A stretch of 58,673 nucleotides of DNA from Candidatus Ventrousia excrementavium (GTDB taxonomy: Bacteria > Bacillota > Clostridia > Oscillospirales > Butyricicoccaceae): NCBI GenBank assembly GCA_018714845.1, contig DVMR01000046.1, positions 1 through 58,673 on the forward strand. Reading direction: 5' to 3'. A program made the translations under genes and the position numbers. Positions within the stretch are counted from its first letter, which is position 1. Every line of letters starts with the position of its first letter. Shown in pieces: positions 1 through 8,843 of the stretch. The notes under the pieces were generated by a model. It searched no databases and was not told the DNA's origin. It saw only the letters and a list, made by a program, of their open reading frames with translations.

Positions 1-2
1 TC

Positions 3-557
3 GGATCTCTGGTCCGCCGCTCCTGGGGGATCGGCGGCCGCGGCGATCTGCTGGATATGATCCGCTATTTAGCTCAGGACGGCTATATCCTGCGGTTCCA
101 GCTCTATGGTGAGGCAGCTTCGCCGGAAGAACTGATGGACGAAACCATGGACGAGGATGAACTCGAGTCTACCAAGCGGGCATGGAGGTTTGCGCAACGG
201 TATAAAAGTCAATATGCCCCTGGATTTATGGCCGGATGGGATATTGGCCGTGCAGCGATGTTGACCCGCTGGGGATGTTATTTAGGCTGGATCACGGAAA
301 GTGAAGCATCTGGTATTCTTTGGGATCTTTCACAAAAGGTTGTGGATGAACTGCATAGCTGGCGTGAATTTGCTCAGTCCTATCTTTTTGGCGGTCTTAT
401 GTGGAAGTTGCTGTGCGGTGACAGCTCCGCTGGAAGTTACCTGGGCTATATCGCAGATGCCGCCACAGACCTTTTGACCGGAAAAGCAGACCAAGATGGC
501 GGTCAATGGCGTGATTGTCCCTGGCCTGCACAGAGAAAAATCGGCTTTGTATTATAA
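3..557 (+). CDS. DUF1266 protein, 5' end outside window
   Basis: The open frame runs in from the window edge, reading G-S-L-V-R-R-S-W-G-I before the first internal ATG at 57, so the true start is upstream. The SWGI...LLDMI and GWDIGRAAMLTRWGCYLGWI stretches are the hallmarks of the DUF1266 family (E. coli YbeR/YbeU type), whose function is not known. No signal peptide or membrane segment is visible in the part present. The family is scattered in Firmicute accessory regions. The last residues (about 145-166 counted from the ATG) do not look family-like. The gene is followed by an imperfect stem-loop and then a pilin fragment, so its 3' end may also have been altered by recombination. Confidence 0.75.
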   Translation, partial: GSLVRRSWGIGGRGDLLDMIRYLAQDGYILRFQLYGEAASPEELMDETMDEDELESTKRAWRFAQRYKSQYAPGFMAGWDIGRAAMLTRWGCYLGWITESEASGILWDLSQKVVDELHSWREFAQSYLFGGLMWKLLCGDSSAGSYLGYIADAATDLLTGKADQDGGQWRDCPWPAQRKIGFVL

Positions 558-589
558 GTCTTTTAAAAATCTGCTATTACTTTGCATTT

Positions 590-626
590 GCCAATCCAAC
601 GGTTTATAAAAAGCCGTTGGGTTGGC
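590..626 (+). terminator. Stem-loop after the DUF1266 gene
   Basis: GCCAATCCAACGG at 590-602 pairs with CCGTTGGGTTGGC at 614-626 with one G-T pair and an 11-base loop. No clear T-run follows, so it is a weak terminator candidate or simply a stable hairpin. Confidence 0.35.
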
Positions 627-649
627 AGCTGTGTAGAGCACCTACTGAT

Positions 650-1396
650 TGCTTGACTTTTTACCACACAGGACAATGGGACGCTGGCTTGTGCCAACTC
701 GACGGCGGGCGCAGCGGGCGGCTTTACCTGCGCGAGCTGGAAGCTGCCGAAGGCTACATGCTGGACGGGCAGTACAAGACGGTTTATGTAAGGCCCGGCG
801 CAACGACCACAGTCGAGTGGGAGAACACCCCTATCATGGGTCAAATACAGGTCTACAAGTATGCGGCAGAGTACAATGCTGTTACCGGAACACCGGCCGG
901 GACGCCGCTGCAAGGCGCTGTTTATGAGATTATCCACGCACGCAGCGGTAAAGTCCTCGATTACATTACGACTGATGCCCGAGGCGTTGCAGCATCCAAG
1001 CCTCTGTCCTTGGATAGATACAAGGTTGTGGAAGTAAAGGCGCCGGCATATTGGCAGGTTGATGCCATTGTTCACGATGTAATGCTGGAATATGCAGACC
1101 AGATCATCAAGCTGTCGTCTTATGACAAGGCTGCCGCTTTGGGTGTCACAATGACCAAACGGGGCAACGCCGAGGTTCTGGCGGGTCAGACCTCGCGGTA
1201 CGACATCACGGTAGCGAATACATCCAATGTGCCTTTGGAGAACTTCTACTGGCATGACAAAATCCCATATGATACGGCACGGGCTACGCTTCTCACCACC
1301 GGAACATATACTGCGCGGCTCAATTACCACATCCTTTACAAGACAAACTATATGACGAGCTATGGTGTGCTGGCGTCTAACCTGCTGACATCATAG
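650..1396 (+). pseudogene. SpaA/Cna-B type pilin fragment
   Basis: From about 700 the frame reads as the middle of a surface adhesin with prealbumin-like (SpaA/Cna-B) isopeptide repeats: RELEAAEGYMLDGQYKTVYV, then LQGAVYEI...DARGVAASKPL, then a DUF11-like strand region ending in NTSNVPLENFYWHDKIPYD. The family is sortase-anchored and usually begins with a signal peptide and ends in LPxTG. Neither is present here: upstream of about 650 the frame is not family-like, and the frame stops at 1396 right after ASNLLTS, where relatives continue for more than 100 residues. I read it as a double-truncated remnant carried in by an integrative element. The nominal ATG at 515 overlaps the DUF1266 gene and is not a credible start. 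Confidence 0.6.
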
Positions 1397-1510
1397 CTGA
1401 CCCGGCCAGCACTTCCCGCAGCTAAAAGGCATGGGACCTGTCCATCAGTCTTGACGAGGCCAGCAAAAGAGTCGGCGCCGGCGGACCATTCTGGATTATT
1501 GGATAAAACT

Positions 1511-1545
1511 GCCCGCACAGCGGCTGCTGAAACCGCTGTGCGGGC
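1511..1545 (+). terminator. Rho-independent terminator-like hairpin
   Basis: A perfect 13-bp stem (GCCCGCACAGCGG at 1511-1523 with its complement at 1533-1545) with a 9-base loop is followed by TTTGTC. Just upstream a short frame ends ...GPFWIIG then TAA at about 1507, possibly the tail of a lost gene that this hairpin served. Confidence 0.6.
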
Positions 1546-1688
1546 TTTGTCATGCTTGTTTCTTGACCGTTTTTCAATATACTTTTCTGCTCGCTCAATA
1601 GCTGGAAGTATACTTCCAATTCATTTCATTTTTCATCAAACTTTGCAACAAAATACCAGTTATTTGCCCTGTCCCAACGGCAGGTTAA

Positions 1689-1925
1689 AGATATTCACAA
1701 AAAGTTTGCTTTTACAAAGACCAAAGTGGCGTAGCCCGGCTTGGGGTCGAAGCCTTAGAGCTGAAGATCAAGGGTTATTCCGGTGCGGATATCGCACGGC
1801 TGTATCATACAAAGCCCAACCATGTCGGCGCATGGATTTCCCGCGCCGCTGATAAACTCAGGAAAGACGCCGCCTTTCTGGGGCTTATTGAGCCCGGTGT
1901 TGAAAAAAGTACGTCTGGTTCGTAA
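1689..1925 (+). pseudogene. 3' fragment of a sigma-70 family factor
   Basis: Reading from 1689, after an in-frame stop at 1686, the frame gives EALELKIKGYSGADIARLYH...NHVGAWISRAADKLRKDA and ends at 1925. This is the region-4 helix-turn-helix of the small sigma-70-like factors carried by clostridial integrative and conjugative elements (compare the intact relative at 8027-8533). The region-2 half and any start codon are missing, so the gene is a 5'-truncated remnant of about 78 codons. The next gene starts 35 bases downstream with its own strong ribosome binding site and does not depend on it. The HTH assignment is firm; the claim that it is non-functional rests on the missing N-terminal half. 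Confidence 0.55.
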
Positions 1926-1960
1926 AAGGATAACAACAGACCTTTAAAGGAGGCTCGTTT

Positions 1961-2650
1961 ATGGCAAGAACTTTTTATACTGCGGTAGGACACTTCCGCC
2001 GCCGGAACGATGGGCACGGCAATATATATCCCGTTGTATTTGTCAACCGTCAGGAACATCTTTTAGACCCCCAGGAAATGGCTGTCTGGACCATTCTCAA
2101 CTGGCGCCTATTGGATGCCGGCCAGTTAGAAGAAAAATATCTCCCCATGGCGCGGGAACTTCAGCTTACAGAGTACCGCACCTTCGAAAACTGCCTGCAC
2201 AGGCTTGAAGTGCGGGGGCTGATTGCATCCGGTACCAGCGACACCGATATTGACGCTTTGTATAACCTTCTTTGCGGTCTCTACATCGTACCCGTATCGG
2301 AAAGCCTGCCTTTGCGTATTGTGGCTTTCCTGAAAATGCTCTTCCAGGGAGTACCGTTTTCAAAAGCAAAACATCTGTTTACCCGCGTCCCGCTGTCTGC
2401 ACAGGAAGCGCAGATCCTTGGGCTGTCCAAACAGGCGCTTTTATCCACGGCAGAGCTGATAAAGTGCGTTGATCTGGGGGTTACCGACCTGTCCACTGGC
2501 AATAAGATTATGGACGCACTTTACGATGATGATTACACCACCAGCGACAACATTGTTTATGCCATGCAAAGCGCATCCTGCAGCACCTCGGTCACGATGG
2601 CAGTTGCCAATCTTCTGCTCAGCAAGAAGATTATCTTTGAGAGGGTATAG
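1961..2650 (+). CDS. Conserved protein, winged-helix-like N-terminal half
   Basis: This is a soluble protein of 229 residues without a signal peptide. AAAGGAGG lies 8 bases before the ATG. Residues about 33-85 (QEMAVWTILNWRLL...RTFENCLHRLEVRGLIASG) have the spacing of a winged-helix module, where a recognition helix is followed by a strand pair. The rest is helical and unrecognised. It is followed after only 3 bases by a two-helix membrane protein gene, so the two are almost certainly one transcript and may work as a regulator or adaptor with a membrane partner. I do not recognise the family. Its position among integrative-element debris suggests an accessory origin. Confidence 0.65.
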   Translation: MARTFYTAVGHFRRRNDGHGNIYPVVFVNRQEHLLDPQEMAVWTILNWRLLDAGQLEEKYLPMARELQLTEYRTFENCLHRLEVRGLIASGTSDTDIDALYNLLCGLYIVPVSESLPLRIVAFLKMLFQGVPFSKAKHLFTRVPLSAQEAQILGLSKQALLSTAELIKCVDLGVTDLSTGNKIMDALYDDDYTTSDNIVYAMQSASCSTSVTMAVANLLLSKKIIFERV

Positions 2651-2653
2651 GCA

Positions 2654-3115
2654 ATGAAACGCTTTAAAGAATGGCCCGCCGCGCTTCAGCGCCGGTGGGC
2701 CTTGCTTATATCTGCGGGCGTAGGTATTTTGCTTGTGGGGCTGGCTGTGTTCTTTGCTTTTAACGACACAATGATGCTGGCCTTCAGCAGCTTATTGACC
2801 CTGTTTCTTGTGCTGCGCTGCATCCATTTCTACCGAACAGTCCACAGCGGCGGATATGAAGTAGTAGATGGGGTCTGTATCTCTGCTGGCCGTGCCGGGA
2901 TAAGAAAGTACCGGCGCATCCGTCTGCTGCTATCCGACGGAACCGAAAAGGACATTCTTATTGACAAGCACACATCCCTGCGTGTGGGTAACTCCTACCG
3001 CATCTATTTACGGTGCAGCGCCAGCAGCTCTACCCTATCCGATTTGCCAGGGGAATACTGGACGGGAGATGGCTTTCTCTGCCTGGAGAATTTAGGAAGA
3101 AGCGCTGCTGATTAG
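2654..3115 (+). CDS. Small membrane protein with two N-terminal helices
   Basis: Two hydrophobic segments at residues about 16-34 and 38-56 are followed by a soluble domain of about 95 residues (GGYEVVDGVCISAG...LLLSDGTEKDILIDKH...GNSYRIYLR). It looks like a small beta domain facing the cytosol, of the kind seen in many unnamed clostridial membrane proteins. The start lies 3 bases after the stop of the upstream gene, inside its last codons' GAGGG context, so translation is probably coupled. The function is unknown. The two-gene unit converges on the ABC export operon that ends at 3150. Confidence 0.6.
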   Translation: MKRFKEWPAALQRRWALLISAGVGILLVGLAVFFAFNDTMMLAFSSLLTLFLVLRCIHFYRTVHSGGYEVVDGVCISAGRAGIRKYRRIRLLLSDGTEKDILIDKHTSLRVGNSYRIYLRCSASSSTLSDLPGEYWTGDGFLCLENLGRSAAD

Positions 3116-3149
3116 ACTGGATTCCTATTTTTCAACATCACTTTCTTCG

Positions 3150-3815
3150 TCAACTTTCTGTATCCAATACTCCGTTACTCATACGGAAAATGACATCGGC
3201 TCTCTCAGCGACTTGCAGGTCGTGCGTAACAATGATCACACAGTAGCCCTTATCATGTGCAAGAGCCGTTAAAATGTCTATGATATTCATCCCATTGTCC
3301 ACGTCAAGATTACCCGTAGGCTCATCAGCCAGCAGGATTTGCGCTCCGGATGCTAATGCGCGTGCGATGGCAACACGCTGCTGCTCTCCTCCTGATAAAT
3401 GTGAGGGAAACCTCTGTGACGTCGTTTCATCTATCTCAACAGATGCTAACAACTCTTGAGCCCGTGTCCGTGCCTCTGTTTTCGAAACGCCGTTAATTTC
3501 CATTGGATAACTTACATTCTCCAGTGCAGTGAGAAGTGGGAAAAGCTGAAATGCCTGAAAAATCATGGCAATTTTTTGGCGACGATAAGCATCAAGATTC
3601 AATGTCGATAAAGGTGTGCCGTCCACAAACACTTCGCCGCTTTGCGGACGATCCAGACCAGCCATAATAGAAAGCAGGGTGGTTTTTCCGCTGCCGGACG
3701 GCCCTATGATGGCGTACACCTTGCCACATTCAAAATTACAGTTTATATCTTTCAGAACGGGTAAATTGCTTTTTCTATATTGGTAGCTGATTTTTTGTAA
3801 CAACAGTGCACTCAT
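3150..3815 (-). CDS. ABC transporter ATPase, LolD/MacB type
   Basis: A 221-residue nucleotide-binding subunit of the LolD/MacB/FtsE family, which powers extracellular-domain FtsX permeases rather than uptake. Walker A is GPSGSGKTT (about 38-46), the Q-loop lies in IFQAFQLF, the signature is [14 protein letters not shown] (about 140), Walker B is ILLADEPTG, and the H-loop is VTHD. AAGGGGGA lies before the ATG. It is the last gene of a minus-strand operon after two FtsX-type permeases (75-base gap), the usual three-part arrangement for exporters or mechanotransmission systems acting on antimicrobial peptides, lipoproteins or cell-wall enzymes. The substrate cannot be told from sequence. Confidence 0.9.
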   Translation of the reverse strand: MSALLLQKISYQYRKSNLPVLKDINCNFECGKVYAIIGPSGSGKTTLLSIMAGLDRPQSGEVFVDGTPLSTLNLDAYRRQKIAMIFQAFQLFPLLTALENVSYPMEINGVSKTEARTRAQELLASVEIDETTSQRFPSHLSGGEQQRVAIARALASGAQILLADEPTGNLDVDNGMNIIDILTALAHDKGYCVIIVTHDLQVAERADVIFRMSNGVLDTES

Positions 3816-3890
3816 AAAAATCCCCCTTGGACAGACGTCTGAATAGAATTGCAGTATAATAAAGCGGCAAATAAAATTTCTCCTATATCC

Positions 3891-5267
3891 TTACTCACGG
3901 CTTTGCAGCAAAGCAAGCGGTGTACAGAGGAGCATGAATATAGCTGCAAGTGTTGTACCAAGCCATGTGCCGATTAGATACAAGAGAGCATTTGTCAAAA
4001 CGAACGGCCAGAGAAGCGACCGGGCTAACCCAAGGCACAGAGCCGCTGCAAGGAACAGTCCGCTTATAACAAGCACAAGTTGTTCTGCACACAACACCCT
4101 ATACACCTGCGCCTTGCTGCTGCCCAAAACACGCAGGATTGCAACAGCCTTATTTTTTTGCAGAGCTAAAAGCAGTGATGCCCCGATAGCCGTTATAAAT
4201 GAAACGAGGACTGCAATGGGGTATAGGGAAGACAGGACATGATAGCTTTGCTCAAGCGGCCTGATAACCACCTGAAGCTCTTCATCCCAGACCGTGACGT
4301 CAAGCCATGAACCAAACTGCCCCTGGGTATCTTCCAGGATATTTTCCAGCCGGTCACACACTTCAGAGATCTGCGCATTTTTTTCGGGGTTAACGGTCAG
4401 CTGTACATCATCATAGGCTATCATCTGCCTGTCAATGATTGACGCAAAGGTTTCAAGTGCATGCAGCGGAGCCAGCGGGCAGGCGATATTGCCTGCCGGT
4501 CCTTCTGTAAGTGTTCCCACGACAACACACGGTATTGCTGTTGCAATATAACCATTCAGCTTTGTCTGCATATAAAACATGTAAAATGGGTCCCCCATTG
4601 AAACTTCCATTTGCTCCATCATTCCAACCGGCAGGACAACAGGGAGTGAAAAGCCGGGCAACTCCTGCAGCTCAGCCTGACGCTGAGCAAAAAGCTCAAC
4701 CGTCTGCTCAAAAAGCTCTGGCTCAACTGCAGGAGCCGGATATGCTTGCAGCAAATCATCCTCAGCCCATGGTCGTGAAAAAAGGCTCTCATCATGTCCG
4801 GGAGCATAGATAATCTCCGGCAGGCAGCCGACTTCATCCCCCGGTTCACAATAAATACCGTTTAACTCGTTAGTGAGCATGCTGAGCCGCGTGATATCGT
4901 AAAATACCGGCGAGTCATCTTCCGGATTTGCAACCGGAAACATTGAGTCAAAATACATGGATGTCCGGCATATGGCGCTTTGCAGCAGTCCTTCGTTTTT
5001 CAGCTCATCAATCTTCTGCAGGCTGATGACCCCTGAAATAGTATCCGGGCCGCGGGTATTGCGGTTGAGGTTTTGCTGAATAGTGATATCGACTTTAAGG
5101 CTTTTGTACAGCTCTTCTATCTCACCCTGGCTATGTATTATGGTTGCGCGCAGCCATAAGAGTGCCAATGAGAACAAAAAGGCCATCAAGGCAGTCAAAA
5201 CCGAGCGGACGGGAGCGCGCGTTATTTGCCGGGCGACCCAGCGGGCTCGGGCCGATGCGCCGCTCAC
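3891..5267 (-). CDS. FtsX-like ABC permease (second subunit)
   Basis: I place the start at the GTG at 5267, six bases after AGGAG. It overlaps the stop of the upstream permease by 4 bases (GTGA), giving 458 residues. An earlier ATG in the same frame at 5402 lies inside the upstream gene and adds only out-of-family sequence. One N-terminal transmembrane helix (about 25-45) is followed by a large extracytoplasmic domain of about 280 residues, then three C-terminal helices (about 335-450). This is the MacB/FtsX topology. A leucine- and alanine-rich region near LLLALQKNKAVAILRVLGSS is the usual FtsX coupling segment that contacts the ATPase. Confidence 0.8.
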   Translation of the reverse strand: MSGASARARWVARQITRAPVRSVLTALMAFLFSLALLWLRATIIHSQGEIEELYKSLKVDITIQQNLNRNTRGPDTISGVISLQKIDELKNEGLLQSAICRTSMYFDSMFPVANPEDDSPVFYDITRLSMLTNELNGIYCEPGDEVGCLPEIIYAPGHDESLFSRPWAEDDLLQAYPAPAVEPELFEQTVELFAQRQAELQELPGFSLPVVLPVGMMEQMEVSMGDPFYMFYMQTKLNGYIATAIPCVVVGTLTEGPAGNIACPLAPLHALETFASIIDRQMIAYDDVQLTVNPEKNAQISEVCDRLENILEDTQGQFGSWLDVTVWDEELQVVIRPLEQSYHVLSSLYPIAVLVSFITAIGASLLLALQKNKAVAILRVLGSSKAQVYRVLCAEQLVLVISGLFLAAALCLGLARSLLWPFVLTNALLYLIGTWLGTTLAAIFMLLCTPLALLQSRE

Positions 5268-7114
5268 TTCTTTCTCCTTTTCTCCGGCGTTCCCTGAAGC
5301 AGAGAAAGTACCGGTCGGCGGGCGGTCCAGCGGGCGCTGGCCACCGCTATTACCATCAGCAATACAAAGACAACCAGACAAAGCGCGACAGCCCACGCGC
5401 ACAACGAACCGGAAAGAACCAGACTATCCGCTTCTGCACCGAGGATGGCCGCCTTATCCGCCGATTGCCTGACGGCATAATACACCGCGACCAATCCGCC
5501 GGTCGCGACACCGACGGCGCCTTCTGCGAAATAAGGGGCTAACACCTGACGAATGGCTGTCCGTAGCGGAAGGCCTAATGCGCGCGAAATGGCAAAGCTG
5601 CGGGCGCAAAAGCGCCAATACATGAACGCGCTGAACCCGAACAGCAAAACAAGAAGGGCCCCGAAAACAATCACGTTGAGCAAGACAGAATCAAGCATGG
5701 ACCCGGCTGAGCGCCAAAATTCCTGTGCGCCGTTGGGGGCAAATTGAAGCGAAAGCCCCAAGTCCTCAAGCGCCGCCCGGTTCTGGGCAATGAATTGATC
5801 CTGCATAAGCGCATCACCGACAACAAAACTATACGGTTGGAAAATGGTTCCGAATTCTTCTGCCTGCACTCCCTCAACGCGGACAGCACTCGGCAGCGTT
5901 TTCCCATATCCTGACGGGATAGATGATGTCGGGACATAGATCACATTGTCTGTTGCAGCCCCGAGAAAGTCCGTACGCTCGTTTGCCGGGCTGATAATGC
6001 CGACAATCTCAAACTCAACTTCGCTTGTCGGAAGTTCGTTCCAGGGCGTTTTTTCAATATCGAGCGCGAAACCAAACCAAAACGGGTATTCCAGCTGGCG
6101 GAAAGTCAATGCCAGCTGATCGCCAACCGATAAACCCCGCGCCTGTGCAAAACGATTGCTGATGACACAATGAAGCAATCCATTTTGCTCATCGGTCTGG
6201 TCAAGATATCGGCCACTTTGTAGGTGATAGCTGCGCGACGACTCTAAAAAACAGGGCATAGCGCTCATGTCGCGCGTTCCAATAACCATCATGGCGCTCT
6301 TCTCTATCTCTTGCTTATCAATGTCATTTTTAAGAGCTGCAAGCGCTGAGTCATTCCAGTCCACACCTTCGTCACCCAACGGCAGCAACCACCTTTCCTG
6401 TCCGTCCAGCGGTCTCGCGATAAGCATACGCGGAATTTCAGTAACGGCCGACGGACCAAAGCCATAATAGTTAATGTAGTTATAAAAATTGTAGTACCCA
6501 CATGCCAGGTATCTTTCACCTGTCGCCAAGCTGCTGGAAAAAGCGACAGCTTCATCCGGTGTAGAAAAAAGATAAGCAATAGTAGCCACACTACCGGTTT
6601 CGACCTGATACTCAGGCCGCGTGGCATAAATGTTATCAACTGAAAATGTGAGCTCACAGCTGGACTCAACATTCTTTCCGACCACAACATCGGTTAGGAC
6701 ACCATCAAATACAATATCCGTCGTCCGGTTGCCCGACAGCTCAAATCCCAGACCAAAGGATTCCGAACGCCGCGGAGTCAGTGTAATGTCATCGCCCAGT
6801 GTGGATGCATAGTCGATGTTTTGTATTCCATCCAACAGCGCAGACGCATACTGCCGCTGATCACTTAATGTGACAGCGTTACTGCTTTCCACAAGGGCGA
6901 TACCATCAGGCAGGCAGCTGAAATCTTCGCCATTCGGGCTCAACGTCCCGACAGCTCGGTAGTAATCGCCCAGCTGCTCGGTTTCCCGCCGCAGAATGAC
7001 ATACTCCACTGCGTGTGCAATAAACCCAAAACTCGCCGCGCCGATTATCAAACACAGCAGTAAGAGATACAGGGGGCGACGAGCCAAAGAACGAACATGA
7101 ATATTGGGTCGCAT
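5264..7114 (-). CDS. FtsX-like ABC permease (first subunit)
   Basis: This is a 616-residue permease with an N-terminal membrane helix (about 13-33), a very large extracytoplasmic domain (about 35-455) and three C-terminal helices (about 465-600). The coupling segment reads FAISRALGLPLRTAIRQV, the FtsX_C pattern. It probably forms a heterodimer with the next gene, whose start overlaps its stop, and is driven by the downstream ATPase. The first gene after a roughly 170-base leader and a TTGACA-containing promoter, it defines the operon start. Such paired, unequal permeases are common in Clostridia, but the cargo is unknown. Confidence 0.8.
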   Translation of the reverse strand: MRPNIHVRSLARRPLYLLLLCLIIGAASFGFIAHAVEYVILRRETEQLGDYYRAVGTLSPNGEDFSCLPDGIALVESSNAVTLSDQRQYASALLDGIQNIDYASTLGDDITLTPRRSESFGLGFELSGNRTTDIVFDGVLTDVVVGKNVESSCELTFSVDNIYATRPEYQVETGSVATIAYLFSTPDEAVAFSSSLATGERYLACGYYNFYNYINYYGFGPSAVTEIPRMLIARPLDGQERWLLPLGDEGVDWNDSALAALKNDIDKQEIEKSAMMVIGTRDMSAMPCFLESSRSYHLQSGRYLDQTDEQNGLLHCVISNRFAQARGLSVGDQLALTFRQLEYPFWFGFALDIEKTPWNELPTSEVEFEIVGIISPANERTDFLGAATDNVIYVPTSSIPSGYGKTLPSAVRVEGVQAEEFGTIFQPYSFVVGDALMQDQFIAQNRAALEDLGLSLQFAPNGAQEFWRSAGSMLDSVLLNVIVFGALLVLLFGFSAFMYWRFCARSFAISRALGLPLRTAIRQVLAPYFAEGAVGVATGGLVAVYYAVRQSADKAAILGAEADSLVLSGSLCAWAVALCLVVFVLLMVIAVASARWTARRPVLSLLQGTPEKRRKK

Positions 7115-7289
7115 ACTGGCCTCTCCCTTCCTTTTAACACAACGAGGTCAAATTGTTCATAATCAAACAGTCTTTAGTTCTGCTTTCGCGGTATATTCGA
7201 CAGCAAAGTAAAGCGCTCGAATGGGGCTCGCAGGACCATAGCACCAGTTTATCTGCCGAATTTCGCGCTTATTGATTTTATACACAAAT

Positions 7290-7316
7290 CTTATAATACA
7301 AAACATTTTTTGTCAA
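7290..7316 (-). promoter_or_regulatory. Promoter candidate of the FtsX/ABC operon
   Basis: On the minus strand TTGACA (7316-7311) is followed by an AT-rich block with TATAAG at 7295-7290. The spacing of 15 is short (TAAGAT at spacing 17 is the alternative). It would give a leader of about 170 bases before the ATG at 7114, in a GC-poor intergenic stretch. Confidence 0.4.
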
Positions 7317-7455
7317 TAAGTGCCTATATTAAATGGCTGTTTTAGATGTTATTTTATACATATCGCCAATTCTATATACTTTATTCTCGTTGTCTTAATT
7401 GAAAACCAGTAAATAGGCTGGGATGTAACTACTCATAAGAACAATATGTATTGTG

Positions 7456-7472
7456 TTACAATGCCATTGTAA
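7456..7472. repeat. Operator-like palindrome
   Basis: TTACAAT-GCC-ATTGTAA is a 17-base near-perfect palindrome in the 480-base gap between the FtsX operon and the next genes. Apart from this and a small CAGACT/AGTCTG hairpin at about 7504-7523 I see no gene in 7115-7595. Confidence 0.35.
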
Positions 7473-7595
7473 TTGAGCCTTTGTGCTTTCTCATTATGAG
7501 AACAGACTTTTTATCAGTCTGTAAGCGAGAATACTCGCATTGCACACGTTGTTAGTTTTGTACGCAAGTGCCAGTGGCATGACTGCCCCCTTTTT

Positions 7596-7973
7596 ATGGG
7601 GGATTGTCTGCTGTCTGACACTTTATACCGGGATTTTGCCAACTGGGCGTTCTTACTTCAAAAGCGTCCTGTATACAGCGGCGTTGTGCAGGTTGCGCTC
7701 AGGCGCGAAACAGGCAACGGGTTCACCTACAGCGTAGCCACCTTCAAAAAGCTCTATAACTTTGAGGGTGAAGAGCTGGCACAAATCAGCGCCATTGCAA
7801 AGACTTTCCGGGAACAAATGAAGCTGCTGCTGAATGACCGTGCATCTTATAACCGGGCTGTTGCCGAAGAATTGGCAGCAGAAATCGTTAAACCAAAGGC
7901 TTTGTCGGATAATAACGCACACTTTGAAGTAGGCAGTCTTGTTGACGGAGAGCGAGAACCCCTGCCGGCCTGA
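7596..7973 (+). CDS. Unrecognised ORF, probably a 5'-truncated remnant
   Basis: The frame gives up to 125 residues with a coherent helical C-terminal part (FKKLYNFEGEELAQISAIAKTFREQMKLLLNDRASYN). No ribosome binding site precedes the ATG at 7596; the bases before it form a CCCCC/GGGGG hairpin instead, and the first dozen residues look unlike the rest. It lies directly upstream of a mobile-element sigma factor and a 79-codon ORF, an order resembling accessory modules of clostridial integrative elements. I cannot name the family. It may be the tail of a longer gene cut by deletion. Confidence 0.35.
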   Translation: MGDCLLSDTLYRDFANWAFLLQKRPVYSGVVQVALRRETGNGFTYSVATFKKLYNFEGEELAQISAIAKTFREQMKLLLNDRASYNRAVAEELAAEIVKPKALSDNNAHFEVGSLVDGEREPLPA

Positions 7974-7989
7974 TTTGCCCAAAGCCGGA

Positions 7990-8028
7990 AAAGCATCCAG
8001 GCTCATGCCGATGCACCCCGGATGCTTT
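7990..8028 (+). promoter_or_regulatory. Stem-loop covering the sigma-factor start codon
   Basis: AAAGCATCC (7990-7998) pairs with GGATGCTTT (8020-8028). The right arm includes the first two bases of the TTG at 8027, the only sensible start of the following sigma factor. It could be a terminator of the upstream frame, a translational lock, or both. Confidence 0.35.
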
Positions 8029-8533
8029 GACTGAACAGCAGCGCCAGTTTGCCGCAGAGCAGCACGGTCTCATCTTTGCTTTCCTCAACGAAAACAGACT
8101 GGCGGCAAGTGAATACTACGACATTGCCGCTTTGGGGTATCTGCGCGCGGTCAGGCGTTATATAACAGACCCGCAGCTGCAGCGGTATGCCTTTTCTACC
8201 ATTGCGTGGTGGGGTATGAGGCAAAGTATTGCCGCATTTCTCCGCACCGAAAGACGCAGGCAAACCGCAGAACAGGCCTACGCAGAAAACGCATATCAGC
8301 CGGTATGTTTCTCTACCGACCTTGATATGAAGCTCATTCTGCACGATCTCGCTGCCATCTCCAGCCCTGAGCAATACGCTGCCGCACAGCTGCGTCTGCA
8401 AGGCTACACCGTAGCGGAGACTGCCCGTATACAGGGAACAAGCCCCAGGCGGATAAAGCGGCTTCTTAAGGCGCTTTATCTTTCGTATATGTCCCTCATG
8501 TCACCAGAAAGTCTCAAAGGAAAGGAGTTTTGA
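8027..8533 (+). CDS. Mobile-element sigma-70 family factor
   Basis: A 168-residue sigma-like protein. Residues about 12-65 (HGLIFAFLNENRL...YYDIAALGYLRAVRRYI...YAFSTIAWWGMRQSI) are a region-2 core that binds polymerase and the -10 element. Residues about 125-152 (LRLQGYTVAETARIQGTSPRRIKRLL) are the region-4 HTH. Such short sigma factors are typical cargo of Tn916/Tn1549-like integrative elements. The start is TTG with no clear Shine-Dalgarno and is half buried in a stem-loop, so expression may be low or the 5' end slightly damaged. The next small ORF begins 2 bases downstream. Confidence 0.65.
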   Translation: MTEQQRQFAAEQHGLIFAFLNENRLAASEYYDIAALGYLRAVRRYITDPQLQRYAFSTIAWWGMRQSIAAFLRTERRRQTAEQAYAENAYQPVCFSTDLDMKLILHDLAAISSPEQYAAAQLRLQGYTVAETARIQGTSPRRIKRLLKALYLSYMSLMSPESLKGKEF

Positions 8534-8535
8534 AA

Positions 8536-8775
8536 GTGAATAAGAAAGCTTTGGCTATTTTATGCGGTTCGCTCGTTTGTCCTCTGCGCGTTGGACGCCG
8601 TGCATTGATTTTATGCCAGGGCCAGCTTATCCGCACTTCCCGCGTTGTTGCGATCCGATGCGACACCTCTGAAGAAGCGCGGTTTGAAACGCTGGACACT
8701 CGGTATACGTTGATTTTAAAGCCTGCGCCAAAGCCGGCTGCCATTCCGGTTGCACCACTGCCCTTTGCTGCATAA
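8536..8775 (+). CDS. Small hypothetical protein (79 aa)
   Basis: GTG at 8536 lies 8 bases after AAAGGAG, which overlaps the end of the sigma gene, so the two are co-translated. The TTG at 8530 is too close to the ribosome binding site. The protein is basic in its first half, has two beta-like stretches (RRALILCQGQLIRTSRVVAI) and ends in a proline/alanine-rich tail (PAPKPAAIPVAPLPF). There is no recognisable domain. It belongs to the same integrative-element module as the sigma factor and is followed by a good terminator. Confidence 0.5.
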   Translation: MNKKALAILCGSLVCPLRVGRRALILCQGQLIRTSRVVAIRCDTSEEARFETLDTRYTLILKPAPKPAAIPVAPLPFAA

Positions 8776-8843
8776 AAAGCACAACGCTCTTTACCTGCAA
8801 ACTAATTGTCAGGTAAGGCAGGTACGGCGCATAACACATGCTA

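Noticed and set aside
515-649. ATG at 515 as start of the pilin-like frame
   Set aside because: It overlaps the DUF1266 gene by 43 bases, has no ribosome binding site, and the first 45 codons do not resemble a signal peptide or a pilin.
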